From assembly GCF_021010575.1 (NCBI RefSeq), contig NZ_JAJNAG010000010.1, positions 1 through 64,000 on the forward strand: DNA of 64,000 nucleotides, given 5' to 3'. The notes beneath the pieces are model-generated. The model was not told the DNA's origin, made no database searches, and saw only the letters and a program-made list of their open reading frames with translations. The DNA is from Limnobaculum eriocheiris (GTDB lineage Bacteria; Pseudomonadota; Gammaproteobacteria; Enterobacterales; Enterobacteriaceae). Positions 8,227 through 16,913 of this stretch are shown one piece after another (position 1 is the first letter of the stretch; each line of letters opens with the position of its first letter). The position numbers were made by a program, and so were the translations under genes.

Positions 8227-9387
8227 TCAGGATGCCTTGGCCAGTAACGCCATATAAACCGCATCGCGAATATCTTCAATAAACTCCCCAAACAGCCCTT
8301 CCGGAGCAGTATTGGTCATCACCACCACGCTGAGATCCTGTTCAAAATCGATAAACCAGCTATGGCCGTATACGCCTCCCCAACCGATAGTACCCGGCGA
8401 CTGTGGAGAGTTAGCTAACAGTGGATCTCTTAACACCTGCCAGCTGGAAGCAAACCCCCAACCAGGGTTGAACTCCAGCTCTCCAGCCCGATCGGTTAAT
8501 AACTGGTTTAGCGTCTGCTTACCAAACAGTGGATGGCCTCCGGTCCTGAACACCTGTAATAGCCGCTCAACATCTTCTGTTGTTCCCACCATACCGGCCC
8601 CACCAGAAAAAAACTCCGTGCTCTCCAGCGCCCTGCCGGGAGAAAAATGGATGCCGCCAGCAATACCGGCTTCAGGATCCACCAGCCATTCATCGGCTTC
8701 CATTCTTCTTGGCTTTGGTGAACTGTTGACATAAGGCACCGCAAGCCGTTCCGGTTCAGAAACCATAAACCCGCTCTCGGTGATCCCCAGTGGTTCCGTG
8801 ACCAGTTGATGAATCACCTCCGCCAGATTAGTGCCACACACCTGCGCAATCACTGCCCCCAACACATCCGTTGCCACTGAATATTGCATTGATGTTCCCG
8901 GTGGGTATAGCAACGGCACGCTGGCTATACGTTGCAGATTTTCCTCCAGCGTTAATCCGGAAATATCCAGCCCATCTGAAACCCCCAACTGATGATAAGG
9001 GCCATCAGGTTCTTCAGAAAAACCATAATTTAACCCAGCAGAGTGAGAGAGCAGATGGGCAATAGTAATATCGGGTTGGCTACCATCCGGTAAAGATGGC
9101 GTAAAATCAGGCAACCACTTAGTAACAGGATCGCTCAGTTCAATTTTCCCTTGCTCCAGCAGCACGCCTGCCGCTGCCGTAACAAAAGGTTTAGTGACCG
9201 ATGATAAACGAAACAATGTATCCATCATCATCAGGATCCGGTTTTCCCGATCGGCATATCCGGCTGCCCGTTGATATAACCGTTTTCCACACTGTGAAAC
9301 TAATACCACTGTACCAACAATAGTTGGCGTCAGGCCCGCTTCTGGCTGAATGGCTTCCTCAATGACTTTATCTAAAGAACGCTGCAT
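8227..9387 (-). CDS. Serine hydrolase, class C beta-lactamase/esterase family
   Basis: The product is a penicillin-binding-protein-like serine hydrolase of 386 residues. The SxxK motif is S63-V-T-K66 in LSSVTKPF, the second motif is a YSV-type YxN variant in MQYSVATD, and GHSWFID near residue 345 corresponds to the KTG-like third motif (HSW/G variant). It lacks an obvious signal peptide, which points to a cytoplasmic esterase such as EstB-type enzymes rather than a periplasmic AmpC. The substrate is unknown. It is transcribed alone, with GAGG shortly before the start. Confidence 0.8.
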   Translation of the reverse strand: MQRSLDKVIEEAIQPEAGLTPTIVGTVVLVSQCGKRLYQRAAGYADRENRILMMMDTLFRLSSVTKPFVTAAAGVLLEQGKIELSDPVTKWLPDFTPSLPDGSQPDITIAHLLSHSAGLNYGFSEEPDGPYHQLGVSDGLDISGLTLEENLQRIASVPLLYPPGTSMQYSVATDVLGAVIAQVCGTNLAEVIHQLVTEPLGITESGFMVSEPERLAVPYVNSSPKPRRMEADEWLVDPEAGIAGGIHFSPGRALESTEFFSGGAGMVGTTEDVERLLQVFRTGGHPLFGKQTLNQLLTDRAGELEFNPGWGFASSWQVLRDPLLANSPQSPGTIGWGGVYGHSWFIDFEQDLSVVVMTNTAPEGLFGEFIEDIRDAVYMALLAKAS

Positions 9388-9451
9388 AGTCGTATCCTCG
9401 TTGGCGGGGTATTAAGCCGGGTAATTCATCTCGGAATATATCTATTTTAGG

Positions 9452-10372
9452 TTACTCACCACAGCTCTGCAGAAGTTGTTCTACAATCCTCTGGGCATAA
9501 ATCGCTTGTTCACCGGAGGTTTCAGCCTGAGTCTGATTACTTACTGTATCAATAAAATGGCGAATCGCCCCGTCAAAACCGCGCTGCTCGAGGGTGGTTT
9601 GCCAGCCAGGAGCCGGTAATTCAATGATTCCCTGAGCGCTTTCATTTTGCCAACGGCGCATATCATCAACCTGAAAAACCGCTCCGGAAGCGATTGCCTG
9701 TACGCTTTCTCGCTGGCTACCCGCCTGTCGATGCATACTGGTAGTCACAATAAGATTGCCACAGCGGAAGTGATGTTCAGCATACAGCATCTGTTTTTCC
9801 TGGTTTACCTGCAACTGTTCACTCATCAGTTTAGCGTCCTGACCAGCCAACCAGAGGGCTGTATCTACAACATGCAGATAATCATCCAACATGGTAAAAC
9901 GTACATCATTTGGTCCTACGCTATTGGTTCGGTGTTTATCCATACGTAAAGAACAAGCTTGAGCCATATGCTGTTTAAGCTGCTGATACAGCGGTGCAAA
10001 ACGTCGGTTAAAACCAACCATTAAGGTTTTTTGCTGTCGGTGAGCCAGTTCAATCAATTGCTCTGACTGCTCCAGAGTTTCCGCCAGCGGCTTATCAACA
10101 TAAACATGTACCCCCAGTTTTAACAGTTCACTAACCACCTGAAAGTGGCTGGCGGTACTGCTGTGAACCAAAACCGCATCACAGTGACGAGCCAGTTCAG
10201 ACAAGCTGGAAAAGCACGAAATACGGTAGCTGTCACAAATCACTTTAGCCTTTTGCTGATTTGGCGAAAACGCCCCAACCAGCGCCCAGTTTTCACTCCG
10301 GCTGAGTATCGGTAAGTAAGCTTTTTGAGCAATACCGCCTAACCCGGCAACACCAATGCGTAATTGAGACAT
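9452..10372 (-). CDS. Gfo/Idh/MocA family NAD(P)-dependent oxidoreductase
   Basis: The N-terminal Rossmann fold begins RIGVAGLGGIAQKAYLP, and the family signature VDKPLAE (with the EKP-type lysine) lies near residue 100, followed by GFNRRFAP. These place it in the Gfo/Idh/MocA family of sugar and inositol dehydrogenases. The actual substrate is not deducible. I start it at the second ATG of an ATGATG pair (10,372) because GGAGAG lies directly upstream. An in-frame ATG at 10,456 would add 28 residues without family similarity. It is divergent from the Sel1-like gene at 10,487. Confidence 0.85.
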   Translation of the reverse strand: MSQLRIGVAGLGGIAQKAYLPILSRSENWALVGAFSPNQQKAKVICDSYRISCFSSLSELARHCDAVLVHSSTASHFQVVSELLKLGVHVYVDKPLAETLEQSEQLIELAHRQQKTLMVGFNRRFAPLYQQLKQHMAQACSLRMDKHRTNSVGPNDVRFTMLDDYLHVVDTALWLAGQDAKLMSEQLQVNQEKQMLYAEHHFRCGNLIVTTSMHRQAGSQRESVQAIASGAVFQVDDMRRWQNESAQGIIELPAPGWQTTLEQRGFDGAIRHFIDTVSNQTQAETSGEQAIYAQRIVEQLLQSCGE

Positions 10373-10486
10373 CATCTCTCCAGAGAATAAAAAGTTTCTG
10401 ATATTGTTTAGTTTATATGAAGCAGGTAAGGTTCCCTCATCAATTCCTGTCATCACATTGATTATAAAACGATCCCACTATTTAAA

Positions 10487-11230
10487 ATGATAGATAAATC
10501 AATACCTTCTTCTGAAATAAAAGAACAGTACCTGACAGATCTGGCTGAACAGACTGACGATCCGACCTATATGCTGGCACTCACCGACTTCTATCTGACA
10601 GAGCAACATCAGCCGCAAAAGCTTTGGTACTGGCTGAATAAACTGTTAGCAAAAGATTACCTGCCCGCCAGTCTGGTACAGGCACAGCTGTACTTATCGG
10701 GTAACACCGTGCAGCAAGATTTGGATAAAGCCGCCGAAATATTCAGGCAACTGGTAGAACGTTATGGTCAACGTGAAGATATCGAAGATAACCTCCATCA
10801 GTTAGCATTTTGCCACCTTTCTCTGGCGCGGATATCTCACACCCAACACCATACCGCTCTTATGCTGATGCACTACTTCTATGCTTTACAGTTTGATAGT
10901 GTGGAAGCAGCGGAAGACTTAGCCGCTATGTTCTCGCCGGATCGGGCGGAAAACTCACAGATGACAGGGTATCTGGCGATACGACAGTGCGTTTTCTTAA
11001 CGTTAAGCGCCGTATTTTTACAGCAGCAAAGCGACAACAGTAATGATGAACAACAGCAGCAAAGATTGTTGCAATATTATGCGAAAAGAAAGAACCAGAT
11101 ACTGGAGAACATCACCCGTTATCAGTTAACTTCCTCTCAACGTGACGACATTCGCCAGCGAGTGAATCAGTGGAACAAGGGTGAACATCAATATTTGATG
11201 GAAGAAGTTGTTAGCTATATCAATAGCTGA
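10487..11230 (+). CDS. Sel1/TPR-like repeat protein, unknown role
   Basis: The 247-residue soluble protein is almost entirely helical and contains Sel1-like units such as LVQAQLYLSGNTVQQDLDKA followed by EIFRQLVE. These repeats form solenoids that bind other proteins. No signal peptide, membrane helix or enzyme motif is visible. A truncated frame with its own ribosome binding site starts 15 bases after its stop (11,246), so it was probably the first gene of an operon that has been interrupted. Confidence 0.6.
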   Translation: MIDKSIPSSEIKEQYLTDLAEQTDDPTYMLALTDFYLTEQHQPQKLWYWLNKLLAKDYLPASLVQAQLYLSGNTVQQDLDKAAEIFRQLVERYGQREDIEDNLHQLAFCHLSLARISHTQHHTALMLMHYFYALQFDSVEAAEDLAAMFSPDRAENSQMTGYLAIRQCVFLTLSAVFLQQQSDNSNDEQQQQRLLQYYAKRKNQILENITRYQLTSSQRDDIRQRVNQWNKGEHQYLMEEVVSYINS

Positions 11231-11245
11231 CAAGGATTATATATT

Positions 11246-11395
11246 ATGAATAAAGAGGAATATTCGGGGATAACTACCCCCGAAATAGAAGATATATTAA
11301 TTAACCATCGGTCACCATATAGGCATACAGTTGACCGTCTTCGGCCATACCCAGTAAGGTCTGGTCATTACCTGTGGCATAGTAATCTTCAATAA
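11246..11395 (+). pseudogene. Truncated gene start downstream of the Sel1-like gene
   Basis: An ATG with AAGGA nine bases upstream opens the frame MNKEEYSGITTPEIEDILI, which reads like a genuine N-terminus. From about 11,300 it runs antisense into the adhesin head domain gene and ends at 11,393-11,395. The sensible part is about 19 codons. I read it as the 5' stub of a gene broken at about 11,297-11,303, one of the two breakpoints proposed for an inversion. The gene's identity is unknown. Confidence 0.4.
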
Positions 11396-11612
11396 CAATT
11401 GCTGGTGTTGAATCACCTTCAAGAATTACATTCAGATTATCGCCATTACGCTGGAGCGTTATATTCTCTGGTGCAAAGTTATCATCTTCATTTTTCAGAA
11501 CATATTTACTTCCCGGTTGGATTTTTATCTTGATAGTTTTTTGGGCATTAAGAGAAATAACTTGAGAGGTACTGCTTCCTGAATTCACTAATAAACTGGC
11601 GTTCTTACTCAT
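11301..11612 (-). CDS. Stand-alone Bap/BapA-type adhesin N-terminal (prefix) domain
   Basis: The 103 residues resemble the N-terminal prefix domain of very large type I-secreted adhesins of the BapA group: SQVISLNAQKTIKIKIQPG, ITLQRNGDNLNVILEG, then IVIEDYYATG and a terminal LYAYMVTDG. In complete adhesins this domain is followed by a linker and hundreds of Ig-like repeats. Here a TAA follows immediately. No signal peptide is present, as expected for a type I substrate. A headless Bap-type adhesin frame begins at about 25,902 on the other strand. The domain identification is from memory of the family. Confidence 0.6.
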   Translation of the reverse strand: MSKNASLLVNSGSSTSQVISLNAQKTIKIKIQPGSKYVLKNEDDNFAPENITLQRNGDNLNVILEGDSTPAIVIEDYYATGNDQTLLGMAEDGQLYAYMVTDG

Positions 11613-12289
11613 GTGGATAGCTCCGTTAGACTGTGTTCGTTTACCCGAAATTAGCGTTTATCTAATAATGATGTGTTGTTACCATCGTTTAGATGCAGCA
11701 AACGCGAACAACATATTTGTTTTTCGCGTCATTTATACGGGGTGTGGGAATATAATAGTTGTGTTGTTTTTTGTTTTCGCTGTCTGATAACGGATAGGGG
11801 ATTTCTGAATGAATTTTAAAGTTGTTTTTTTTATTTTTTGGAGATCGTTTATATAAGGTTTAAATATAGTTTTTCTATATTAATATAAATTATGTTAATT
11901 AATTTTATTTATTACATTGATTTTACTTGTATTTGTTCTTTGTTGATAATTTTTTTAACGATTTATTGGGGTTTTTAATGTATGGTTTTTTATGTAATGA
12001 ATATATATTTAAGTTAATGTTAATTGGGTTGTTGTCTTTTAAAGGATACCTGTTGGCTATTGATAATGAATAAAAAGACCCGATGGTAGTTACCCTATCT
12101 GATATCAGATAGTAGTCAAAGTGACTGATAAAGAGGTAGGGATAAATAAACACGATTTATTCATTTTTAATATCGTTAAATAATTACTCAGAAAGTTATT
12201 AAATGGATACATTTAAACCAAATTTTTTAGCCAGGAAACCAGTAGATAATGTGAATCTGCTGATTGCCTGACATCGCCCGATGGCTAAT
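11613..12289. other. AT-rich intergenic stretch with no recognised gene
   Basis: About 680 bases are markedly AT-rich. The only longer frame (minus strand, 11,923-12,153) encodes a low-complexity Tyr/Asn/Lys-rich peptide with no ribosome binding site that I can see, and I do not call it. The stretch holds an 18-bp perfect palindrome, CTATCTGATATCAGATAG, at 12,095-12,112. The base composition is typical of H-NS-bound accessory DNA, but that is inference. Confidence 0.6.
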
Positions 12290-12628
12290 TCAGTTAATGG
12301 GCTCGAATGATCGGGGAGTCAGGTGAATCAGAGTGAACCTCCGTCCATTTTCCTCACTGACAGCCGGGTGGGTATCCCGATAGGCTTTAAGGAATTAGCT
12401 GAAGAATCCATTCGTTGGATACCATTTATCGTCTTTCTTGATGACTGGCATATCGATATGTAATTCCAGCTCTTTATTTTTTTGGGTTTCGCCCAGTCGG
12501 CTAAACAGGCTATCGTCATAATCAATTGCAAGCGGGCATATATAATAAGGATCTGTTGCTACCTCACATTCACCAAGTGTTTTTTCAGTGCTGCTAAAAC
12601 GCTCTGAATAATCATTGGATGATCGCAA
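12290..12628 (-). pseudogene. 3' part of a decayed gene, out of frame with 12,651-13,385
   Basis: On the minus strand, the frame one base off from the preceding gene is open across its stop and reads RSSNDYSERFSSTEKTLG, then CEVATDPYYICPLAIDYDD, then DMPVIKKDDKWYPTNGFFS. A TAA at 12,395-12,397 interrupts it. The same frame then continues with FLKAYRDTHPAVSEENGRRF to a TGA at 12,290-12,292. The protein-like character on both sides of the stop, and the lack of a good start (TTG at 12,628 only), suggest the degraded C-terminal domain of the upstream membrane protein. Two Cys residues may form a disulfide in the periplasm. Confidence 0.55.
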
Positions 12629-12650
12629 TTTGCCACCACTATCGGCTCTG

Positions 12651-13385
12651 CTATTGAAGGTACTGGTTGTTCCGAACGGGTTGATGGTGCTCCGAAGTCG
12701 GTGGAATATCAGCTACCGGCAATGGAGCAATAGATTCAGAACGCTGAGGTGTAGAAGCAGGATTATTCGTCTTGCTGCATTTATTTACCCAGCTAATTAA
12801 CATCATAAATATAATAAAGGGCAACAGTTTACCCTTTATAAATCCTCTCTTTTTCTTTGGCTGATTGACTGTTCCTGGTGGTGGCTGCTGAACCACTACC
12901 GGTTCACTGGCTTCTCGCTGTATCGAGTGCTGGGTTGCCGCATGGTCGGCTTGCTCTTGAGCAATTCCCTGTTCCACCAGCCATAAGAAAAGGCGGTAAG
13001 AGGTATTAAATTTAAGATTATTATTGCTTAAAAGCAGCGAGCGGGCGGCAACAAACTGTTGGTCATCAATAAAATTGGTATTGTGAAGCTGAGTCAGCAA
13101 ATCGATATGTTGCTGTTGCTGAGGGCTAACGCGGTTTTCTGGTTGAGTGATTCTGGCCGAGAGTTGTGCCGCTGATGGTGTTGTTTCAGAAGCTCTCTCT
13201 TCTGGCAGTGCGTCAATAATTTTGTTATTTAGCAACCAGGTGATAGCACTTGATTCATTGTCAAAGCTGTTGGCCGTTCCGGATAACAGGCAGGCCGTTG
13301 CTTTTCGTCTTTCCTGATCGGTAATTACGTTTTGACTGGCGAGTTCTTCTAATAACGCGATCTGTTTATCGATGGAGAGTGCCAT
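12651..13385 (-). CDS. Membrane-anchored hypothetical protein, probably frameshifted at its 3' end
   Basis: This 244-residue product is of unknown family. It has two related N-terminal segments of about 50 residues each (LLEELASQNVITDQERRKA and LLTQLHNTNFIDDQQFVAA), a second variant of the pair (SAITWLLNNKIID and YRLFLWLVEQGIA), a basic stretch KKKRGF and a single transmembrane helix near residues 188-203. The short tail after the helix ends at TAG. The neighbouring frame continues with a plausible extracytoplasmic domain, so the natural protein was probably about 110 residues longer. It lies downstream of acpT on the same strand. Confidence 0.55.
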   Translation of the reverse strand: MALSIDKQIALLEELASQNVITDQERRKATACLLSGTANSFDNESSAITWLLNNKIIDALPEERASETTPSAAQLSARITQPENRVSPQQQQHIDLLTQLHNTNFIDDQQFVAARSLLLSNNNLKFNTSYRLFLWLVEQGIAQEQADHAATQHSIQREASEPVVVQQPPPGTVNQPKKKRGFIKGKLLPFIIFMMLISWVNKCSKTNNPASTPQRSESIAPLPVADIPPTSEHHQPVRNNQYLQ

Positions 13386-13443
13386 AATTGAGCTGAAAAT
13401 TCCCTGTCTGTTTTCCTGATAGTTTGTTATAGCATTTTTTAGG

Positions 13444-14163
13444 CTACTTTGGTGTAGTGAACCCCACTAACTCCGGTAATGCCATAGGGATAAGTGCACA
13501 CTTTTCACTGTCTGCCAGCCAGCTTTCAATATGCTGAATGGGCAAATTAGTGCTGATAGCCCAGGCAATATCCTGATGGCGGCTGGTAATGCAAAACAGC
13601 TCGGGCTGGAAGTCTGCAAATAGCTTTTTCTCTTGTGGCATAACCTGAATTTGCTTCATCTGCCAGACGCCTTTAGCGGAGAGTTTTAGTACTGATTCTC
13701 TCAGGGTCCAGAGTTGCCAGAAACCGTCGGTCTGTTTTGACTCCGGTAAGTTTCTCAACCACTGATATTCATTATCACTGAAACTGTATTGTGCTAATTC
13801 CATCAGTTTTCTTCTGGGGCGAATGTGTTCTACATCCAGCCCTATTCGAGCGTTTTGTGTCAGCGCCACCATAATGTATTCACCGCTGTGGCTGATATTA
13901 AAATCAGGCAATCCGGCATCAATAAATATTGGGCGTCCATTATCTGAGGTAAGGACAGCAGGAAGTTCGGAGCAGCCCAACTGATGGAACATCAACTCGG
14001 CCAACAGCCAACGACCTGAAATAAATTGCTGGCGACGCTTAGGGTTAAACTGTTCCCCTTGTTGCCGTATGGATAGCGGAAGCCGCGATTGCATCGATGG
14101 CAGCCATTCCTCATTCGGTAGGCGTAGCGTGGCGATGGTAATTTTCGTTGAGTTTAGATTCAT
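13444..14163 (-). CDS. acpT: 4'-phosphopantetheinyl transferase, AcpT type
   Basis: The enzyme transfers the phosphopantetheine arm of CoA to carrier proteins. Visible Sfp/AcpS-superfamily motifs are FNISHSGEY near residue 95, the magnesium-binding GLDVEHIRPR near residue 115, and LWTLRESVLKLSAKG near residue 160 (the WxxKExxxK-type helix, with the usual Lys replaced by Arg as in some members). The RRQQFISGRWLL segment matches AcpT proteins. Its length of 239 residues exceeds the roughly 195 of E. coli AcpT. The target carrier protein is unknown. No biosynthetic cluster is visible in the window. Confidence 0.7.
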   Translation of the reverse strand: MNLNSTKITIATLRLPNEEWLPSMQSRLPLSIRQQGEQFNPKRRQQFISGRWLLAELMFHQLGCSELPAVLTSDNGRPIFIDAGLPDFNISHSGEYIMVALTQNARIGLDVEHIRPRRKLMELAQYSFSDNEYQWLRNLPESKQTDGFWQLWTLRESVLKLSAKGVWQMKQIQVMPQEKKLFADFQPELFCITSRHQDIAWAISTNLPIQHIESWLADSEKCALIPMALPELVGFTTPK

Positions 14164-14416
14164 TGTGTCATGATAGGCTTGCGGAATTGTACTGTCAAAA
14201 AGCCATAAAGATTTCAGGTCAGTAATGCGTTTGTTCTTGAAATAGCTTTGGTTTATCGAGTTATTCCATAAAATTTAATTAGTTATCGTAAAACGATATT
14301 TTTCCTCAGTAGCTAAATGGTAAAGTATTGCAGTATTATTCAGGCAGGTAATAATCAGGACATATGAATAACTATTGATAGTTAGTTCAGAGATATATTA
14401 ATGGAGAGCAGATAGC

Positions 14417-14818
14417 ATGAATATGAAAAGAATAAAGTCATTGCTGCTGGGTGTGCTGGCAGTTGCGCTTATTGCAGGTTGTAGTACCCGAGTCGCCCGT
14501 AATGTGAACTCAGATATTAATGGTGCTTTTGTTATGCCTCAAGTAGAAAAAGCGATTATTGATTCAGGCAGAGCGCAGCACTGGGAAATGAAAAAGATGC
14601 GTGACGGGTTGATTATCGGCAAGCTGGTCACTGATGATAGTTTGGCAGAAATCCGTATTCCTTATACATTAGCTAATTATTCAATTGAATATGTTGGTAG
14701 TCAGAATCTGAATTCTGGCACTGATAAAGTACCAAGTGGTTACAACGATTGGGTATCCGATCTGAATAAAGAAATTCAAAACCGTTTATTAGCGCAGCAA
14801 CAACTTTATAATAAATAA
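14417..14818 (+). CDS. Predicted outer or inner membrane lipoprotein, unknown
   Basis: The 133-residue protein begins with a type II signal peptide and the lipobox LIAGC, making Cys22 the acylated residue. The residue after Cys is Ser, which favours the outer membrane under the +2 rule. The rest is a small soluble domain with no recognised motif. GGAG lies about 10 bases before the start. It is monocistronic and is followed by a terminator at 14,830-14,862. Confidence 0.7.
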   Translation: MNMKRIKSLLLGVLAVALIAGCSTRVARNVNSDINGAFVMPQVEKAIIDSGRAQHWEMKKMRDGLIIGKLVTDDSLAEIRIPYTLANYSIEYVGSQNLNSGTDKVPSGYNDWVSDLNKEIQNRLLAQQQLYNK

Positions 14819-14829
14819 GATAATTTAAC

Positions 14830-14866
14830 GGATAGTTATTTAATAACTATCCATTATCATTTTTTC
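14830..14866 (+). terminator. Terminator after the lipoprotein gene
   Basis: GGATAGTTA-TTTAA-TAACTATCC is a 9-bp perfect stem, followed by ATTATCATTTTTTC. Confidence 0.7.
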
Positions 14867-15017
14867 TCCTGATGGTTTTCTCCCTTTTAAATTATCCTTC
14901 TGTTTTTTCGTGTGTTTTTATTAACCAAACGAATACATTGGACGACGTTATTCTGTCTGTAATAATGGCTAAATATTTACCATATTGAATCGGCTATCCG
15001 GATGGTTCGGATTTTTA

Positions 15018-15050
15018 TTCTGAGGGAGTACAATCACCACACCCTCAGAA
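15018..15050 (+). promoter_or_regulatory. Leader hairpin before the AAA+/helicase operon
   Basis: A 9-bp perfect stem, TTCTGAGGG and CCCTCAGAA, encloses a 15-base loop 21 bases before the operon's first ATG and just before AAAGGAA, its ribosome binding site. No T-tract follows, so it is more likely an RNA stability or translation-control element, or a protein binding site, than a terminator. Confidence 0.5.
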
Positions 15051-15071
15051 AAAGAACAGAAAGGAATCTTA

Positions 15072-16913
15072 ATGCAGCATTATCAGAAGCCTCGTTGGAT
15101 GCGTGATTTACTCCGCTTTCTACCACTGAAAAGCCAGTTTGTGCTTTCTGGTAATGTTCGGGATCTTCAGGCCAGCGAAATTACTCCCGAAGTAGTGACC
15201 CCTCTCCCCTTTAATCATGCGTTACATAATGCGCTAAGAGAGGCGGGCTATCGGCATATCATTGTGTTTAATCCGCTCAATGGTTTTTCGCCAATGGTAC
15301 CACCGGGGGAGGATCCGGTTCCCACGCAGAAGTTACTCAGTCAGCTTGGTCTTAACGTGGTTGAGGGGCGCGTTAGCGGTGGGATCGATCTGTTGAGCAG
15401 TACGCTGGAGAGATTAATTGAACTACCGGGAGAGCCGGTTGCGTTGATTGTCGATTTTGCCTCTTGTCTGATTAACCACCGGGATAACCTTTCTCCTGTA
15501 GAACATAACCTGTTTACCCGTGCGCTGGTGCTTTCCCATCAGGCTCGTGCGCGCCCCTGTGGTGAACAGCGTCAGGCTTTCTTTAATACTGTACTGTGGG
15601 TGGTGGAAAAAGAGGGTGATTTACCTGACTGGTTTCTGATCAATAATCCGCGTATTCGCCATATCCCGGTTGCTAAACCGGATCGCATTGCCCGTCGGGC
15701 ATTAGCACCAGCGCTGCTGCGTTCATTACCGGGGCAGCCTGAAGATATCGCAATGCAAGAAAAAATCGCGCAGGATTTTGTTGATGAAACCGAAGGGTTA
15801 TTGCTGCTGGATATGAATGCCATTGCTCAACTGGCTCGTATTGAGGGCGTTAGTCAGGAGCGAATCAGCGATGCGGTTCGCCGTTATAAAGTCGGTATCA
15901 CTGAAGATCCGTGGTTAAAAATTGAAAAAGATAAAATTCGTAGCGCCGGAACTATCATTCAAAAACGGGTGAAGGGGCAGACTCACGCCGTTACCCATAT
16001 GCTGGACATTATTAAGCGAGCTGTAACCGGGGTCGGTGGCGGAAAGCAGGGGGGAAGACCGCGGGGCGTGGTATTTCTGGCCGGGCCTACCGGGGTGGGG
16101 AAAACTGAACTGGCGAAAACCGTTACTCAATTGCTGTTTGGTGATGAAAGTGCCTACATCCGCTTTGATATGTCAGAATTTAGCGCGGAACATGCAGACC
16201 AACGCCTGATTGGTGCACCGCCGGGTTATATTGGTTATAACGTTGGCGGTGAATTAACTAACGCCATTCGGGAAAAGCCGTTTAGCGTCGTGCTGTTTGA
16301 TGAGATAGAAAAAGCTCACCCACGGCTGATGGATAAATTTCTACAGATTATTGATGATGGTGTACTGACTTCCGGTCGTGGCGATAGGGTCTATTTTTCT
16401 GAAGCGCTGATTATTTTTACCTCCAATCTGGGCATTTACCGTTTGGATAGTGGCGGCGAACGGGTTGCTAACGTGCGGCCAGAAGAACCCTTTGAAACGG
16501 TACAAAAAAATGTCAAAGCAGAAATTGAGCGCCACTTTAAGCTGGTGCTCAATCGTCCTGAACTGCTTAACCGTATTGGGGAAAATATAATTGTCTTTGA
16601 TTTTATTCGTCCCGATGTGGCAGAGCAGATATTCAGTCAGATGGTGGAGAATACGCTGGAAGGGTTAACCAAGCTTGATTTGACGGTAACCATCAGCGAG
16701 ACAGCGTTACATGCCTTACGCCAACTCTGTCTGGCGGATTTATCTAACGGTGGACGGGGGATTCGTAACCATCTGGAAGCGCATTTGGTTAATCCTCTTT
16801 CCCGAGCCCTGTTTGATATGGATGCCCAGCCGGGAGATAGCTACCAGATAGCAGGTTTACTCACCGGCGAATCAACACAATTAGCACTGACTAAGCAGGG
16901 ACAGCCGTTCTGA
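15072..16913 (+). CDS. ClpB-like AAA+ ATPase, first gene of a five-gene operon
   Basis: The 613-residue protein has two parts. Residues 1-280 look like a degenerate nucleotide-binding module (FVLSGNVRD, then ALIVDFAS in a Walker B-like position) without a Walker A. Residues 300-610 are a ClpB second-ring-type AAA+ module: Walker A GPTGVGKT (K344), pore loop GYIGYNVGG, Walker B LFDEIEKAH (D410, E411), sensor TSNLG and arginine finger region RPELLNRIG. A ClpB small domain ends it. The pore-loop Tyr suggests protein remodelling. There is no IGF/L loop that I can see, so a ClpP partner is unlikely. The stop overlaps the next start (TGATGG). Confidence 0.75.
   Translation: MQHYQKPRWMRDLLRFLPLKSQFVLSGNVRDLQASEITPEVVTPLPFNHALHNALREAGYRHIIVFNPLNGFSPMVPPGEDPVPTQKLLSQLGLNVVEGRVSGGIDLLSSTLERLIELPGEPVALIVDFASCLINHRDNLSPVEHNLFTRALVLSHQARARPCGEQRQAFFNTVLWVVEKEGDLPDWFLINNPRIRHIPVAKPDRIARRALAPALLRSLPGQPEDIAMQEKIAQDFVDETEGLLLLDMNAIAQLARIEGVSQERISDAVRRYKVGITEDPWLKIEKDKIRSAGTIIQKRVKGQTHAVTHMLDIIKRAVTGVGGGKQGGRPRGVVFLAGPTGVGKTELAKTVTQLLFGDESAYIRFDMSEFSAEHADQRLIGAPPGYIGYNVGGELTNAIREKPFSVVLFDEIEKAHPRLMDKFLQIIDDGVLTSGRGDRVYFSEALIIFTSNLGIYRLDSGGERVANVRPEEPFETVQKNVKAEIERHFKLVLNRPELLNRIGENIIVFDFIRPDVAEQIFSQMVENTLEGLTKLDLTVTISETALHALRQLCLADLSNGGRGIRNHLEAHLVNPLSRALFDMDAQPGDSYQIAGLLTGESTQLALTKQGQPF

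Noticed and set aside
11923-12153. 76-residue minus-strand frame in the AT-rich stretch
   Set aside because: Low-complexity Tyr/Asn/Lys-rich peptide without a family or a visible ribosome binding site.
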